DNA of 64,000 nucleotides. Source: Fragum whitleyi. Taxonomy: Eukaryota; Mollusca; Bivalvia; Cardiida; Cardiidae. Location of the stretch: NCBI GenBank assembly GCA_948146395.1, contig OX411549.1, positions 32,634,693-32,698,692 on the forward strand, in the 5' to 3' direction. Positions 11,414-21,664 of this stretch are shown here, piece by piece. Each line of letters opens with the position of its first letter. Positions within the stretch are counted from its first letter, which is position 1. The translations under genes and the position numbers were made by a program. The notes beneath the pieces are model-generated. The model was given only the letters and a program-made list of their open reading frames with translations, was not told the DNA's origin and did not search any database.

Positions 11414-11674
11414 ATTTGTGACCCATCACGCAAAAAGGGACCATCTGGGAAATTTGTAAAATGAATATTTAAAAAAAACATTAAGTCCAGCATTCGTCAA
11501 CCAGAGGTCGCATTTCAAAAATTCTTTCACTGGAAGGTAGATTGATAGATTCAGAAAATAAGCCCATTGCGAAAAGTTTCAACCCTAGTCAGTCTGCGCA
11601 AACCATACAGTCTGACTAGGATCAACATTTTACGCACTACCCAGATGGTCCCTTTTCGCGTGACTGGTCACATT
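11414..11674. mobile_element. MITE with long termini (GTGACC-TCACGC family)
   Basis: Left terminus GTGACCCATCACGCAAAAAG continues as GGACCATCTGGG; the right terminus is the reverse complement with few changes (CCCAGATGGTCCC then TTTTCGCGTGACTGGTCAC). The inverted repeat is about 35 bp. Its right edge is about 25 bp from the splice donor of coding exon 3. A second copy, split by other elements, spans 16480-20940. Confidence 0.85.
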
Positions 11675-11699
11675 TATAAGTTCACAATGATCATAATAC

Positions 11700-11853
11700 C
11701 TGGAAGTCTGAGTTAATTCTCTCCATAGACACTGCCTGTCCAGCCAGCACACCCACAGGGGCCGGGGCTTCCTTCTGGGTATCAGGCTTGAATATACTAT
11801 CCTCTGATATACTGCGACTACCCAGGCCTGGTGTTTTACCTGCCCTTCCAAAC
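11700..11853 (-). CDS. CRACD/KIAA1211-like (DUF4592) protein, coding exon 3
   Basis: 154 nt: one base that completes the split codon from exon 2, then 51 codons (residues 86-136). Acceptor CACATTTAG|G and donor TTCCAG|GTATTA. The key motif is GLGSRSISEDSIFKPD (residues 94-109). It closely resembles the LGSRALSHDSIF-type motif that I recall from the N-terminus of vertebrate CRACD, CRACDL and KIAA1210. The exon ends with VSMERINSDFQ, a short segment that could be helical. The intron to exon 2 is only 511 bp; the intron to exon 4 is 2.9 kb and holds the F1 array, a TTAA MITE and a long-terminus MITE. Confidence 0.85.
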
Positions 11854-12364
11854 CTAAATGTGCATATAACAACACTAATTATAACAAGTGAAACATTTTC
11901 AGGACATAGATTGACCCAAAGCTTTCTATCAAAATTGGCAAAGACAAACCATGACTTAAGTTTGATAATAATATTATTAACACCTAAATTACCTCTTTCG
12001 CTACAAAAAATTGTCTTCTTTAATTATACATGTATTGAATGCCTGCAATTTTCAATAAAATATTGTTTGAATATTGAGAAGTAAGTAGACATTTCAAGTA
12101 GGGTATTCCGACAGTTGATTGTTAATTTTGGGGCTTAATTCTTATTGCAAACCTTATTTTCTATCAAATGCACCATTATTTTTTCAATCTACAAAATGCA
12201 GTATTAGAGTTGCAGCAATCATTTCTAAAGTGACATAAAATAACTCAATTTGCCTGCAAATACAGCTAGCAGTAGTTGCACTCTGGCTAACACTCTACAT
12301 ATAATCTGATGGTCTCTTGTTGAGCAACAATTCATATTAATTAACTAAATTAATGATCATTTAC

Positions 12365-12548
12365 CCGCCATCATCATCATCGTCATCTGGCTGACTGCCT
12401 TGGTTATGTAAAGCTCCTAGTGACTGAGATTTAACTGAACCAGAAGTCCCCTCTGGTACTTTGAATCTCTTCTTACTGCTTCCTCCTCGGAAAAAGTTTT
12501 TCATCTTTTGGAATGGCTTAAACTTTTTCTTTTTCCCATCTCCTCTTT
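12365..12548 (-). CDS. CRACD/KIAA1211-like (DUF4592) protein, coding exon 2
   Basis: 184 nt (2 + 60 codons + 2). Acceptor CTGATTACAG and donor GGCGG|GTAAAT; phases match exons 1 and 3. It encodes a basic-aromatic patch, KKKKFKPFQKMKNFF (residues 29-43), then a second basic run (KKRFK), GSVKSQSLGAL (residues 60-70) and six consecutive aspartates (residues 78-83). A short lysine-rich patch with FK-F-K--KNFF spacing followed by a serine-rich KxSQS segment is what I recall of the DUF4592 N-terminus. I cannot run a profile search; the family call rests on this patch together with the motifs in exons 3 and 4. The patch could bind membrane or actin-related partners, which is speculation. Confidence 0.85.
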
Positions 12549-12688
12549 CTGTAATCAGAAAATTGCAACATTCATTTCATCCTCAAAAAGAAGCCATTTT
12601 CCCAACAATCAATATTTGGATGATGATTCAAAACACAATGCAGATTAATATTTGCAAAAAGGTCAAGTGAACCATGTGCTGAAAGTAA

Positions 12689-14286
12689 ACAAGAGGACCT
12701 TGATGGTCCTAGATGGCTCACCTGAGTCTCTTTGACCCCTGGGGCATCACATCAATTAAATAGGCAGGTGTCATAAAGGAGATAATTTCTAAATAAAACA
12801 AAGTTTCATGAAGTATGGGCCTAAATTTTGGCCACTAGAGTTACATCAAGAAAATCATCATTAAGACCCCTTTTCCTGTGATATGGCATAGATCCTTCCC
12901 AATTTCAAAAGGGTTCATCCTTGTGACCTGACAAACATTCTGACCAAGTTTCATGAAGATTGGGCAATATTTGTGGCGTCCTATAGAGCGAAATAAAAAA
13001 ATTGTCTTTTAGGCCCCTTTTCCTGTGATATGGCACAGATCCTTCCCATTTTCAAAAGGCTTCATCATTGTGACCTGACAAACATTCTGACAAACTTTCA
13101 TGAAGATTAGACCTTTTATGTGGCCTCTCGTGTGTAAACAAGAAAATTGTCATTAAGGCTCCTTTTCCTGTGATATGGAACATTTCTTTCCAATTTCCAA
13201 TACGGTTCTTCCTTGTGACCTGGCCAACAATCTGACCAACCTTCATGAAGATTGGGATATATATTTTGCCTCTAGAGCGTAAATAAGAAAATTGTCATTA
13301 AGGCCCCTTTCCATGTGATATGGCATGGATACCCCCCCCCCCCCCCCCACCCTTTTCGATAGGGTTCATCCTTGTGACCTGACCAACATTCTGACCAATT
13401 TTCATGAAGATTGGTCCATATTAATTTGTGGCCTCTAGAGTGTTAACCCTTTTCCCGTGATAGGACACAGATCCTTCCCATTTTTGATAGGGTTCATCGT
13501 TATGACCTGACTAAAATCCTGACCAAGCATCATCATGATTGGACCATATTTGTGGCCTCTAGAGCATAAACAAGAAAAATGTCATTAAGGCCCCTTTTCC
13601 TGTGATATGACATGGATCCTTCCAATTTTCGATAGGGTTCATCCTTATGACCTGGCAAACATTCTGACAAAATTTCATGATGATTGGTCCAAATTTGTGG
13701 CCTCTGACGACGCCAGGGATGTAAAATTTTTCCCTTGTCTACTTGTCCTGTAGGACGAGTTGATGGAAAATTTTACTTGTCCTCATAACAATTTCACTCG
13801 TCCTAAACTAGCGGCGACGAAATAAACAATGTAGACTGTGTTAAGAGATGACTTCTACAATCACTTGACTGGGTTACCTTGTACATTAATTGTAGAGCAA
13901 ATCAGACTGAGTTCCCAGTCTAAAACACAGCAGTCTAAAAGAAGCTGTGTACAGAGAACCCGTTGCACACCTACAAAAATGTGCATGTGTGACAAAAAAT
14001 AAACATCCATCAGACACTAGGGAACTCCAGTTTTACTTTCGTTTTGGAAATAAGCAACTATTACCTGAACTTTTGAGTTTTGGATGATAAATTTAATTCT
14101 TTCTTGTTTAAAAAAGCAATCGACCAGTAGGATGAACTTTTCATTTTATTTACTTGCCCGAAGCCAAGTGTTACTCATCAATACTAGCAGATGAGTGGAA
14201 TTTTACACCTCTGGACACACGACGGATGACAGACATTCAATGACCAAAAAAGCTCACCTTGAACACGATATGCTCAGGTGTGCTAA
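12689..14286 (-). mobile_element. Helitron-like array element, H4, interrupted
   Basis: The left edge is ACAAGAGGACC-TTGAT-GGTCCT, a hairpin next to ACAAGAG, which on the minus strand is hairpin plus CTCTTGT. The right edge is an imperfect hairpin AGCTCACCTTGAACACG...TGCTCAGGTGTGCT. Between them are about six units of about 147 bp with CCTTTTCCTGTGATATGGCA and TTCATCCTTGTGACCTGAC. Next to the right hairpin is a short ACACGACGGATGAC remnant of the usual microsatellite. A hAT-like MITE interrupts it at 13714-14213. It lies in intron 1 of the gene. Confidence 0.8.
13714..14213. mobile_element. hAT-like MITE nested in H4, 500 bp
   Basis: Termini CAGGGATGTAAAATTTT and AATTTTACACCTCTG are inverted repeats starting CAG, as expected for hAT elements. 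The 8-bp flanks are GACGACGC (left) and GACACACG (right), similar but not identical, fitting an aged duplication or a repetitive target. Interior carries paired CTTGTCC/GGACGAGT motifs. No reading frame. Confidence 0.7.
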
Positions 14287-14344
14287 TAAATGGAACGGTT
14301 GAAAATTCTTTTTTTTTAGTTTATGATTTTTTCATCTGAATGGG

Positions 14345-14515
14345 TATTCACTCCGCTTTCAACAATCTTTTAGGCATATTTTGGTTGTTAGAGCACCTAA
14401 CAATGGATTTGATCCTGGTATTTCTCTAACCAGCACTACCATTACATCCTTTCCTACCTCTAGCTGCTATCCCACATAGGTTTATGATTATCAATCCATT
14501 GGTAAGATTTATTTG
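14345..14515 (-). mobile_element. Truncated Meta-type SINE
   Basis: Minus-strand core and 3' blocks present; the tRNA head is missing. It is directly followed by another SINE copy in the same orientation. Confidence 0.6.
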
Positions 14516-14795
14516 TTTGAACGGGGTTTAATGCCACTTTCAACAATCTTTCAATTATATCCCATCAGCTGGAGCACCTAACAATGAATTCCTGGTATTT
14601 CTCACGCAAGTACCACCATTACATCTTTTCCTAGCCTCCAGGTGTTATTCTACATAGGTCTACAATTATCAACCATTGGTGGAAGACAAATAGTCGGAAA
14701 GAATGAGTGCCACTGTCAGGGGCAGAACCCAAGACCTTAAGATTGACATTCTGATGCGCTACCAAATGCCATTGTACTACAGCATTTCAATTTAT
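14516..14795 (-). mobile_element. Meta-type SINE, nearly full length
   Basis: From the 3' end (TTTGAACGGGGTTTAATGCC region) through the core to a degraded tRNA head with a recognisable A-box side (GGTAGCGCATCAGAATGTCAATCTTAAG in split form). Age is moderate: several substitutions in both boxes. Confidence 0.7.
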
Positions 14796-14929
14796 GAACG
14801 TTTTTACATTAAGCTTATATCAATTGAGCAACCATCCCTCTAATACAACAATACAATATTTAATTGTGTATGGCAATATATCAAGTAAAGTGGCTATTTT
14901 GCCCTCATAAAAAAGAATTGTTTGATTGT

Positions 14930-15085
14930 TTTCACATCAGAAAGCTGGGGAACTTAATCATGAATTCCTGGCATTTCTCTCACCAGTGCTACCATGACAC
15001 CCTTTCTGAGCCCACAGCAGCTCATCCCACAATGTCATAGGTTTACAGTTATCAATTCATTGACGAGAGACAAATGAATATGAAG
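14930..15085 (-). mobile_element. Truncated Meta-type SINE
   Basis: Core blocks aattcctggcatttctctcaccagt and gacgagagacaaatga recognisable on the minus strand; both ends missing. Third SINE in a row within 750 bp. Confidence 0.5.
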
Positions 15086-15166
15086 TGCACTATTCTAGGC
15101 ACTATTCTGTCGTCCAGTAACTTCCATTTGTATCTCATCTTTATTATGGATTTTCCTTGAAAGATT

Positions 15167-15243
15167 ACATGTAAATATGAAAATATTATATGTAAATATG
15201 AAAATATTATATGTAAATATGAAAATATTATATGTAAATTTGA
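15167..15243. repeat. Tandem repeat, 21-bp unit, about 3.6 copies
   Basis: ATGTAAATATGAAAATATTAT repeats in direct order with almost no divergence; a young minisatellite. Confidence 0.9.
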
Positions 15244-15299
15244 ATTTGTCTTGAGAAAAAGAGCACTTTCTTAACTAATTTCAAATGAAGCTACAAACA

Positions 15300-15348
15300 C
15301 GGAATCAGCGCAATACTATTGCACTTACAATAGTATTGGGCTGACCCC
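15300..15348. repeat. Short palindrome, type P1, one arm shortened
   Basis: TCAGCGCAATACTATTG followed by CACTTACAATAGTATTGGGCTGA. The left arm lacks the GTAAGTGCC part and apex, so it is a deletion derivative of the form at 21513 and 24180. Confidence 0.65.
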
Positions 15349-15682
15349 TGTATATGTTGTCTGTTCATGTAGTGAGAGAGGATTAAAACTTCTTAATTAA
15401 GATCTGGCCAGGGTTTTTTTTTGTTTTTTTCATTTCATTATCTGGTTATGGGTTAATTTCACATAGTATCATCTAATTGAATTGTTTTCTTAAACAGAGA
15501 ATACAGTAAAATGTGTTTTGAAATTGGTTTATTTCCACCTAAGGATCAAAGGATATATTTTACTTCAATTTACATATTATGTAATCACAAGATGTAATTG
15601 TAAATACTTTTTACCAATTGTTTGCGCCAGTGAATCATTTCCACTTTTTTTTCTTTAAACCCTTATTCTGCAAAAATTGAAT

Positions 15683-16262
15683 TGAGCCAGTGTGTGACAT
15701 TTCAAACAGTTTCAAAAGCCAGCCAAGTCAAGACTCTGGCCAGCCTGTGCATCTGAACAGACTGAACAGTTTCAAAAGCCAGCCAAGTCAAGACTCTGGC
15801 CAGCCTGTGCATCTGAACAGTCTGTCCAGAGTCTTCACTTTGTGCTTTTTTAGAGATGATAATTATTATTTGTCATTTTATTTTATTATTCAGATATATT
15901 AACCCTTGTCATGCTGATCCCCGAATATTCCTGCTTTGGCAAGAGCTATAGACAAACATCAGCCTGCACTCATGTGCAGTCTGATGTTAGTCTGCACCAC
16001 CTGTTTCTCACTTTCAAACCAGAATTGTCAAAAGATTAGTTTTCAAATAAAAATTGACCTACAGTTGGTACTTTCAGTGCTTTTTGCCCTTTGATTTTGA
16101 TGACATTTTTAAGCCAAAATTTATTCAGCATGGCAAGGGTTAAGAGTATTTAGGCAGACAGTAAATCTTCTTAGTAAACAATGTGACTAGCTAAGCTGTT
16201 GGACATTTGTCACCTCACAAATGTTGCAAATTGTTGAAAATGTCACGCACAAGCTCAATTAT
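15683..16262. mobile_element. MITE (GAGCCTGTGCGTGACATTTCC family), interrupted
   Basis: Left end TGAGCCAGTGTGTGACATTTC, right end the complement of GAGCTTGTGCGTGACATTTTC. It contains a 60-bp direct duplication (15707-15766 and 15767-15826). A TTAA MITE is nested in it at 15899-16143. Unbroken or simpler copies lie at 23037 and 28909. Confidence 0.75.
15899..16143. mobile_element. TTAA MITE (CCCTTGTCATGC family), nested
   Basis: Both ends intact: TTAACCCTTGTCATGCTGA and CAGCATGGCAAGGGTTAA. The central TGCACTCATGTGCA palindrome is kept. It sits within the MITE at 15683-16262, so it inserted later. Confidence 0.85.
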
Positions 16263-16813
16263 GTACCAAAACAATGGCAAATTTTAGGGTTATTTCAATC
16301 ACCTTTCCTACAATAATCAAGTAGAAAGTTACAAGTGAGCAAGAGAAGATGGAGAGCTTTTACATCAACTTATCAGATATGGCTATGTATATTGAAGCTC
16401 TACTGTCTGAACTTTACCCATCAGTGCTTTTCTCACATGAAATTGCACCAAAATGTGTTTATTTCATATATTTTATTTATATGTGACTCGTCTCACCAAA
16501 AGGGACCTTCTCATAACTCCATGTGTAACAAGAGCCATGTTTGACAAGGCCATCGCCGTCATGAAAGCTTGATGGTAAACTGAAGCCTAATAGATTAAGG
16601 ATCTTTTGTACTTTGAGAGATTTACCCCCTACAAAATCTTAGTCCTTAAAATAACAAAGGGCAAAACTAGAAAATTGTTCAAGCAAGAGTTATAGTTATT
16701 ATGCACTGCACTTCAACCAACATTAGATCTACTGGTATCCATCCATTAAGTTTCAAGTTAATAGCTATTATACTTTAGGAGATAAGCTCCAGACAAAATC
16801 TAAGTAAAAAAAA

Positions 16814-18657
16814 ACAAGAGGGCCGTTGGCCCTGGGTCGCTCACCTGAGAAAAAAGCTTCATTACCTAGGTATGTCCATGCAACCAAAGAAAAAGAGATT
16901 TTCACTTATTCAATCAGATAACATTTGAAATAATCCCCCCCCTCTGCTCCTCACCTGGTCATTATTTATTTAAGCTTTTTTCATAAAAGGTCTGTGATCA
17001 GCTAATCAATGCCAGATATACAGGCTGAGTCTGAGACTTTTAAAGTTTTCTTTAATGAGTTGATCAATCCATGTCAAATATAAAGGCTGTAGGGATTCAA
17101 AATTCTCAACAAAGCACTCCCCCTCACCCAAGATGCTCTGCACCTGGTGAATCTACAATCATGATTTTAGCTAATTCAATTGATGTCCATATGCTGATCA
17201 TTCATACCAATTAGGACTCCTGGTTCATTAGAAGTTTAAAGATTTCAAAAATGATCCAAAGTACTACCCCCTCCCCAAGACACTCAGCACCTGGTGACCC
17301 TACAGTCATGATTTTAGCTATTTTTATTAATGTCAATATATTGATCACCCATTACAATTTTCAAGTCTGTAGGGTTCCTGATCCAGGAGAAGAATAAGGT
17401 TAAAGATTTCAAAATTGATCCAAAGTACTACCCCCTCCCCCTAATGCTCCGCATCTGGTGGCCCTACATTCATGCTTTTAGCTTTTATATTTAAGATCCA
17501 TATGCTTATCATCCATGCCAATATTGGAGTCTGAAGGGCTCCTGGTTATTTTAGAAGATGAAGGTTAAAGTTACAAAATTTTTACAAAAGTACTACCCCT
17601 TCCCCCCTGGTGCTCCACACCTGGTGGCATTACAGTCATGATTTTAGCTATTTTTATTAAGGTCTATGAACTGATCCTCCATGCCAATTTTCAAGTCTGT
17701 AGAGCTTGTGGTTCAGAAGAAGAAGAAGGTTAAAGATTACAAAATTTTCACAAAAGTACTACCCTCTCCCCCATGGTGCTCCACACCTGGTGAATCTACA
17801 GTCATGGTTTTAGCTATTTTTATTAAGGTCTATGAACTGATCCTCCATGCCAATTTTCAAGTCTGTAGAGCTGTCAGGCTCCTGATTCATCAGAAGAAGA
17901 AGGTTAAAGATTACAAAATTTTCACAAAAGTACTACCCTCTCCCCCCTGGTGCTCCGCACCGGGTGAATCTACAGTCATGGTTTAGCTATTTTTATAAAG
18001 GTCCATATACTGATCATCCATGCCAATTTTCAAATCTGTCAGGCTTCTGATTCATCAGAAGAAGAAGGTTAAAGATTACAAAATTTTCACAAAAGTACTA
18101 CCCTCTCCCCCCTGGTGCTCCGCACCTGGCAGACCAACAGATATGGTTTTAGCTATTTTCAGGTCTATGAGCTGATCATCCATGCCAATTTTCAAGTCTG
18201 TAGGGCTCCTGGTTCCGAAGAAGAAGCAGCTTGAAGATTACAAAATTTACCCAAAGTACTACCCCCTCCACCCCGGTGCTCCGCACCTGGTGGCCCAAAA
18301 GGTATGATTTTAGCTATTTCAATTCAGTTCTATGAACTGATCATCCATGCCAAGTTTTAAGTCTGTAGGACTACTGGTTGAGAAGAAGAAGAATTTTAAA
18401 GATTTTCTTAAAATTTCACTGTTTGTTGCCATAGCAACCAGAGTTTTTCATGGATTTCAATTCTTTTAGCTATTTTTGAAGGGGACCACCTAAGCAACAT
18501 TTCTGTAAAATTTGGTGTAAATCGGCCCAGTAGTTTAGGAGATGTCGTTTAAAGAAATTGTTGACGGACGCCGGACGACGGACGACGACCGACATACGGA
18601 CGACGGATGAAAGGTGATCACAAAAGCTCACATGAGCAAATCGTGCTCAGGTGAGCT
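16814..18657 (-). mobile_element. Helitron-like array element H3, nested
   Basis: Left edge ACAAG followed by the hairpin AGGGCC-GTT-GGCCCT; right edge the hairpin GCTCACATGAGCA-AATC-GTGCTCAGGTGAGC, preceded by a GGACGACGGACGACG run. In between are about eight units of roughly 165 bp with AGTACTACCC, TGCTCC-CACCTGGTG, GATTTTAGCTATTT and CATGCCAATTTTCAAGTCTG. It splits an array unit of the H6-type element, with no obvious target-site duplication, as expected for rolling-circle transposons. Confidence 0.85.
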
Positions 18658-18734
18658 AAATAAAAAAGGGCAATAACTCCAAAATTTTGCAAGCAGAAGT
18701 TGAAGTTCTTGTGCTCCAGACAAAATCTAAGTAT

Positions 18735-18993
18735 CAACAAGATGTGTTTGTGAAACAAGAATGCCCCTGGAACAGCATTTTTTTTTAAAGTTTGACCTTG
18801 ACAGATGACCTTGACCTTGTCACATGACCTTGACTTTGGTGTACAGCTTTGTATGTCAAATACTTTTGGAGAAAAGGCAAAGGTTAAGTTTTCGGGTTAA
18901 GTTCTGGACAGACGGACGGACGGACAGACAGACAGACAAACAGACGGACATGAGTAAAACAATATGCCCCCGATCTCTCGATTCGGGGGCATA
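18735..18993 (+). mobile_element. F2 element (GATGTGTTTGTGAAAC family), nested
   Basis: Begins AAGATGTGTTTGTGAAACAAG, has TGACCTTGACCTTGTCACATGACC in two overlapping parts, a GACGGACGGACGGACAGACA run and a terminal hairpin TATGCCCCCGA-TCTC-TCGATTCGGGGGCATA. It interrupts the H6-type array. Related copies at 40228, 11018 and 5137. Confidence 0.75.
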
Positions 18994-19705
18994 AAAAAGG
19001 GCAAAAACTCCAAAATTATGCAAGCAGAAGTTGAAGTTCTTGTGCACTGCACTTTTCCTCCATGAGATCCATCCACCCATAAAGTTTCAAGTTGATTAGG
19101 CGTAAAAAAATAAATGTTGTGTTTCTGCTAAACCCGACCGACCCTGTTTTTGACCCCCGACTCTGCTGTTTTTATCGGCAAAATGAAAAAAATAAAAATT
19201 TAAAGGTCTGACCGATCCTTATTTCCGCCCGACCCATGAAATTTTCGAAATGTTTGTTTTAATTACATTTCCTTAGTTTTTTCCGTTTGCTTCTTTCAAG
19301 TAGCTCTTCCTGAGTTACTCAAGTACTTTATGGAAGAATCATCACCGTAAATGCAAGTGTCAAGATGACTAGGAAGAGAATTGTCAACCCAGAAATTAAG
19401 AAAACAATATACAAGATACAAAGTTTTAATTATAGTTGGTTCATGGGTAACATAACAACATTATTGATGTACTGCTATTTACTGACATAAAGCGTGAAAG
19501 TCGAAAGAAGATGGCTTGGTCACTGTTGGCAATCAAATTGGACAAATGATTTTATCAACTTGAAATTGACGTCTGCAAAAGCTTTCAAATTGGGACAGTC
19601 CAAAATGTTCTGTCTAGTTATGAAAGGTGCGTTGATACGCACTATGATTTCTTATCTGAACTCTGGCACTGTTATTGTTTGATTCATTGTCCTTTGTCAT
19701 TTAAA

Positions 19706-19925
19706 GCTCCACTGGCTGTCAGGCCAGTGGGCTATTTGTCATGGCCCTGTGTCTGTCATCCATGTGTGTCCGGTCGTAAACTTTTTTCAAAATTCTTCTC
19801 CATAGAAATTACTGAATGGATTTCAATCAAGTGCTTCTGGTCGTAAACCTTTTCTTCAAAATTCCATTCCACAGAAACTATTGAATGGATTTCAATCAAA
19901 CTTCACAGGAATAATCTATGGGTGA
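19706..19925 (-). mobile_element. Fragment of an array element with a CCACTGGC hairpin
   Basis: Starts with a hairpin CCACTGGC-TGTCAG-GCCAGTGG, then TGTGTCTGTCATCCATGTG and two copies of a block (GGTCGTAAAC, TTCAAAATTC, ATTGAATGGATTTCAATCAA). The other end is missing. Confidence 0.5.
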
Positions 19926-19948
19926 TTCTCTATTGGATGGAAGCAAGT

Positions 19949-20118
19949 CAACTCGTACCCACGGCAACTCATACCCTTTTTGGCCAACTTGTACCCTTTG
20001 GTCAACTCGTACCCAATTTTTCAGTCAACTCATACCCACGGCAACTCGTACCCTTTTTGGTCAACCTAATTTTTGGTCAACTCGTACCCTTTCCAAAAAT
20101 TATGGAGTAAACTCGTAC
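19949..20118 (+). repeat. Minisatellite of CAACTCGTACCC units
   Basis: About nine copies of (GGTC)AACTCGTACCC with spacers of 6 to 20 bases (TTTTTGG, ACGG, AATTTTTCAGT). Frames through it are by-products of the repeat. Confidence 0.85.
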
Positions 20119-21299
20119 CCACTTTTTATGTGCTGTCAAAATAAGTATACTTTATTACTTACAATATTATTTCATGTTGGACATCACTTTTTAGTCTGGC
20201 ATAGACTAAAAAAAAATTTTTCAATAAAAATAGAATTCCAAAACAAAATCCTCATGGCATACATTTTATGTGTTTCTTTTTATTTTCACAGCATATGTTT
20301 CCAATACTTCAAAAATTATTTTGGAAAGTCTGGAGTTACCTGCCATTGAATGTCAAAAATGGCCATTTTGACTTAGCTTTCACTTCAGTTTGCTTTTGAA
20401 TTTTGTCATGGCCATATCTCTTAGTATATTGCAGCTAGCATATCTAAACTTAGAACATTTACAGATTATATTGTGAAGATGTGTCATTAGCAATTGGCCA
20501 TTGTTAGCTTAAGGCTGACTTTGCATATCACAATCAACAAAGTTAAAAAAAAAAATAAAAAAAATAACGATTTACCTACCCACCCTGTATTTTTCGCAGC
20601 AAAAATTTAAAAATAAAAAAAAAATTCGCCTACCTACCTACCCTTTTTTTTTCGAGCCCGTTAGCGGAAACACAGCTATTTTTTTTTAGGCCTTATACTT
20701 AAGGAGATATGCTCCGGACAAGTTTAGTGAAGGTACCTTGGAACCTGGGAATGACGGACGGAGACCATAACTATATCCCTTGCTGAAAACAGCAGGGGAT
20801 AATGATCATTCTAGGTTCAGAAAATCAGCTAAGTGTGAAAAGTTTCAACCTTAGTCAGTCCTTGCAGTCAACACAATCTGACTTTGGTCGACTCTTTATG
20901 CACTACCCAGATGGTCCCTCTTTGTGTGACAGTTAACATAATAATGTATTTTAACCTATATGACAAAATTTTTATGAAGAAACATTGCAAGAGCTTTACT
21001 CTCTGCATGTCCTTGAATACACACTTTTAGCAAGCTATGACCCTAGTGTAACTGTGATAATTTATCATCTGTAATGTATAGCGTGTTTTGAAATAACAAA
21101 ATTGATATACAATTTTTCTTGTATTCAATAGCTGTATATTGGTGGGAAAATTTTCAAGCTCTAATGATTTCATGAAAATCTATTCAGAGCTCATCAACCA
21201 CACCAAGAAATGTACTTTATATATCTGCATATTATCTATAATATTTATGCAAAATTATCTATGCCTGCAGATATTCAAAATGCAAAGATGATTTGATTT

Positions 21300-21500
21300 T
21301 GTTTATATGGGGTTAAATGCCACTAAAATGTTTTCACACAATTTTTAGTCTTATTTCTGCTGCTGGAGCACCAAACAATTAATTCCTGGCAATTCTCACA
21401 CCAGAAATAAAACCAGAAATAAAACCTTTACAACCTTTATGAGCCTTCAAGTGTTCATCCTGAAGTGTAAAATTATCAATCCATTACTGGCAAACAAATC
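21300..21500 (-). mobile_element. Old Meta-type SINE
   Basis: Recognisable minus-strand blocks (gccactaaaatgtttt, gctggagcacc, aattcctggcaattctcacaccag, tatcaatccatt) but many changes and a small internal duplication of ccagaaataaaa. Confidence 0.6.
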
Positions 21501-21512
21501 TGAAAGTATATT

Positions 21513-21573
21513 GAGAGGGGTCAGTGCAATCCTATATTTATAGGCACTTACAATAGTATTGCACTGACCCCTC
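21513..21573. repeat. Short palindrome, type P1
   Basis: GAGGGGTCAGTGCAATCC, apex CCTATATTTATAGG, then CACTTACAATAGTATTGCACTGACCCCTC. The outer arms are perfect over 15 bases; the left arm lacks part of the inner stem. It lies in the intron side about 90 bp from the donor of coding exon 1. Confidence 0.75.
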
Positions 21574-21664
21574 ATAATGTTTATTTTGCCATGGCCAGTG
21601 TCTGCAATTTCATTTGCTGGTAGAACCCATATAAAGTGAAGAAAATTTAAAACAGAATTATTAC

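Larger units (their letters stand above)
19108..20680. mobile_element. Large insertion with GTGTTTCYGCTAA ends, nested
   Basis: Left end TGTTGTGTTTCTGCTAAACCC and right end GGGCTCG...GTTAGCGGAAACACAGCTA are inverted; next to both are repeats of CCGACC/CCTACC type. It interrupts the H6-type element. It holds its own sub-insertions (19706-19925 and 19949-20118). The frames in it are short and I recognise no protein. Class uncertain. Confidence 0.6.
16527..20802 (-). mobile_element. H6-type array element, inverted and interrupted
   Basis: It is the minus-strand counterpart of the element at 37668-38563. The left edge AACAAGAGCCATG corresponds to hairpin plus CTCTTGTT; the right edge is a hairpin (CCCTTGCTG-AAAA-CAGCAGGGG) next to TGACGGACGGAGACC. 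Its array units (CCAAAATTTTGCAAGCAGAAG, ACAAAATCTAAGT, TCAAGTTGATAG-type blocks) appear in pieces at 16527-16813, 18658-18734, 18994-19107 and 20681-20802. The pieces align in order to the intact copy. Confidence 0.75.
16480..20940. mobile_element. Second GTGACC-TCACGC MITE, split by a nest of insertions
   Basis: Left terminus GTGACTCGTCTCACCAAAAG followed by GGACCTTCT lies just before 16527. The rest of the MITE, ending CCCAGATGGTCCCTC then TTTGTGTGAC, resumes at 20803. The segment in between is a Helitron-like element that itself holds three further insertions. The uninterrupted copy at 11414-11674 shows how the two halves join. Confidence 0.75.

Noticed and set aside
19918..20349. 143-codon plus-strand frame
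   Set aside because: Its first half is the CAACTCGTACCC minisatellite in translation; the rest is AT-rich intronic DNA inside a nested insertion.
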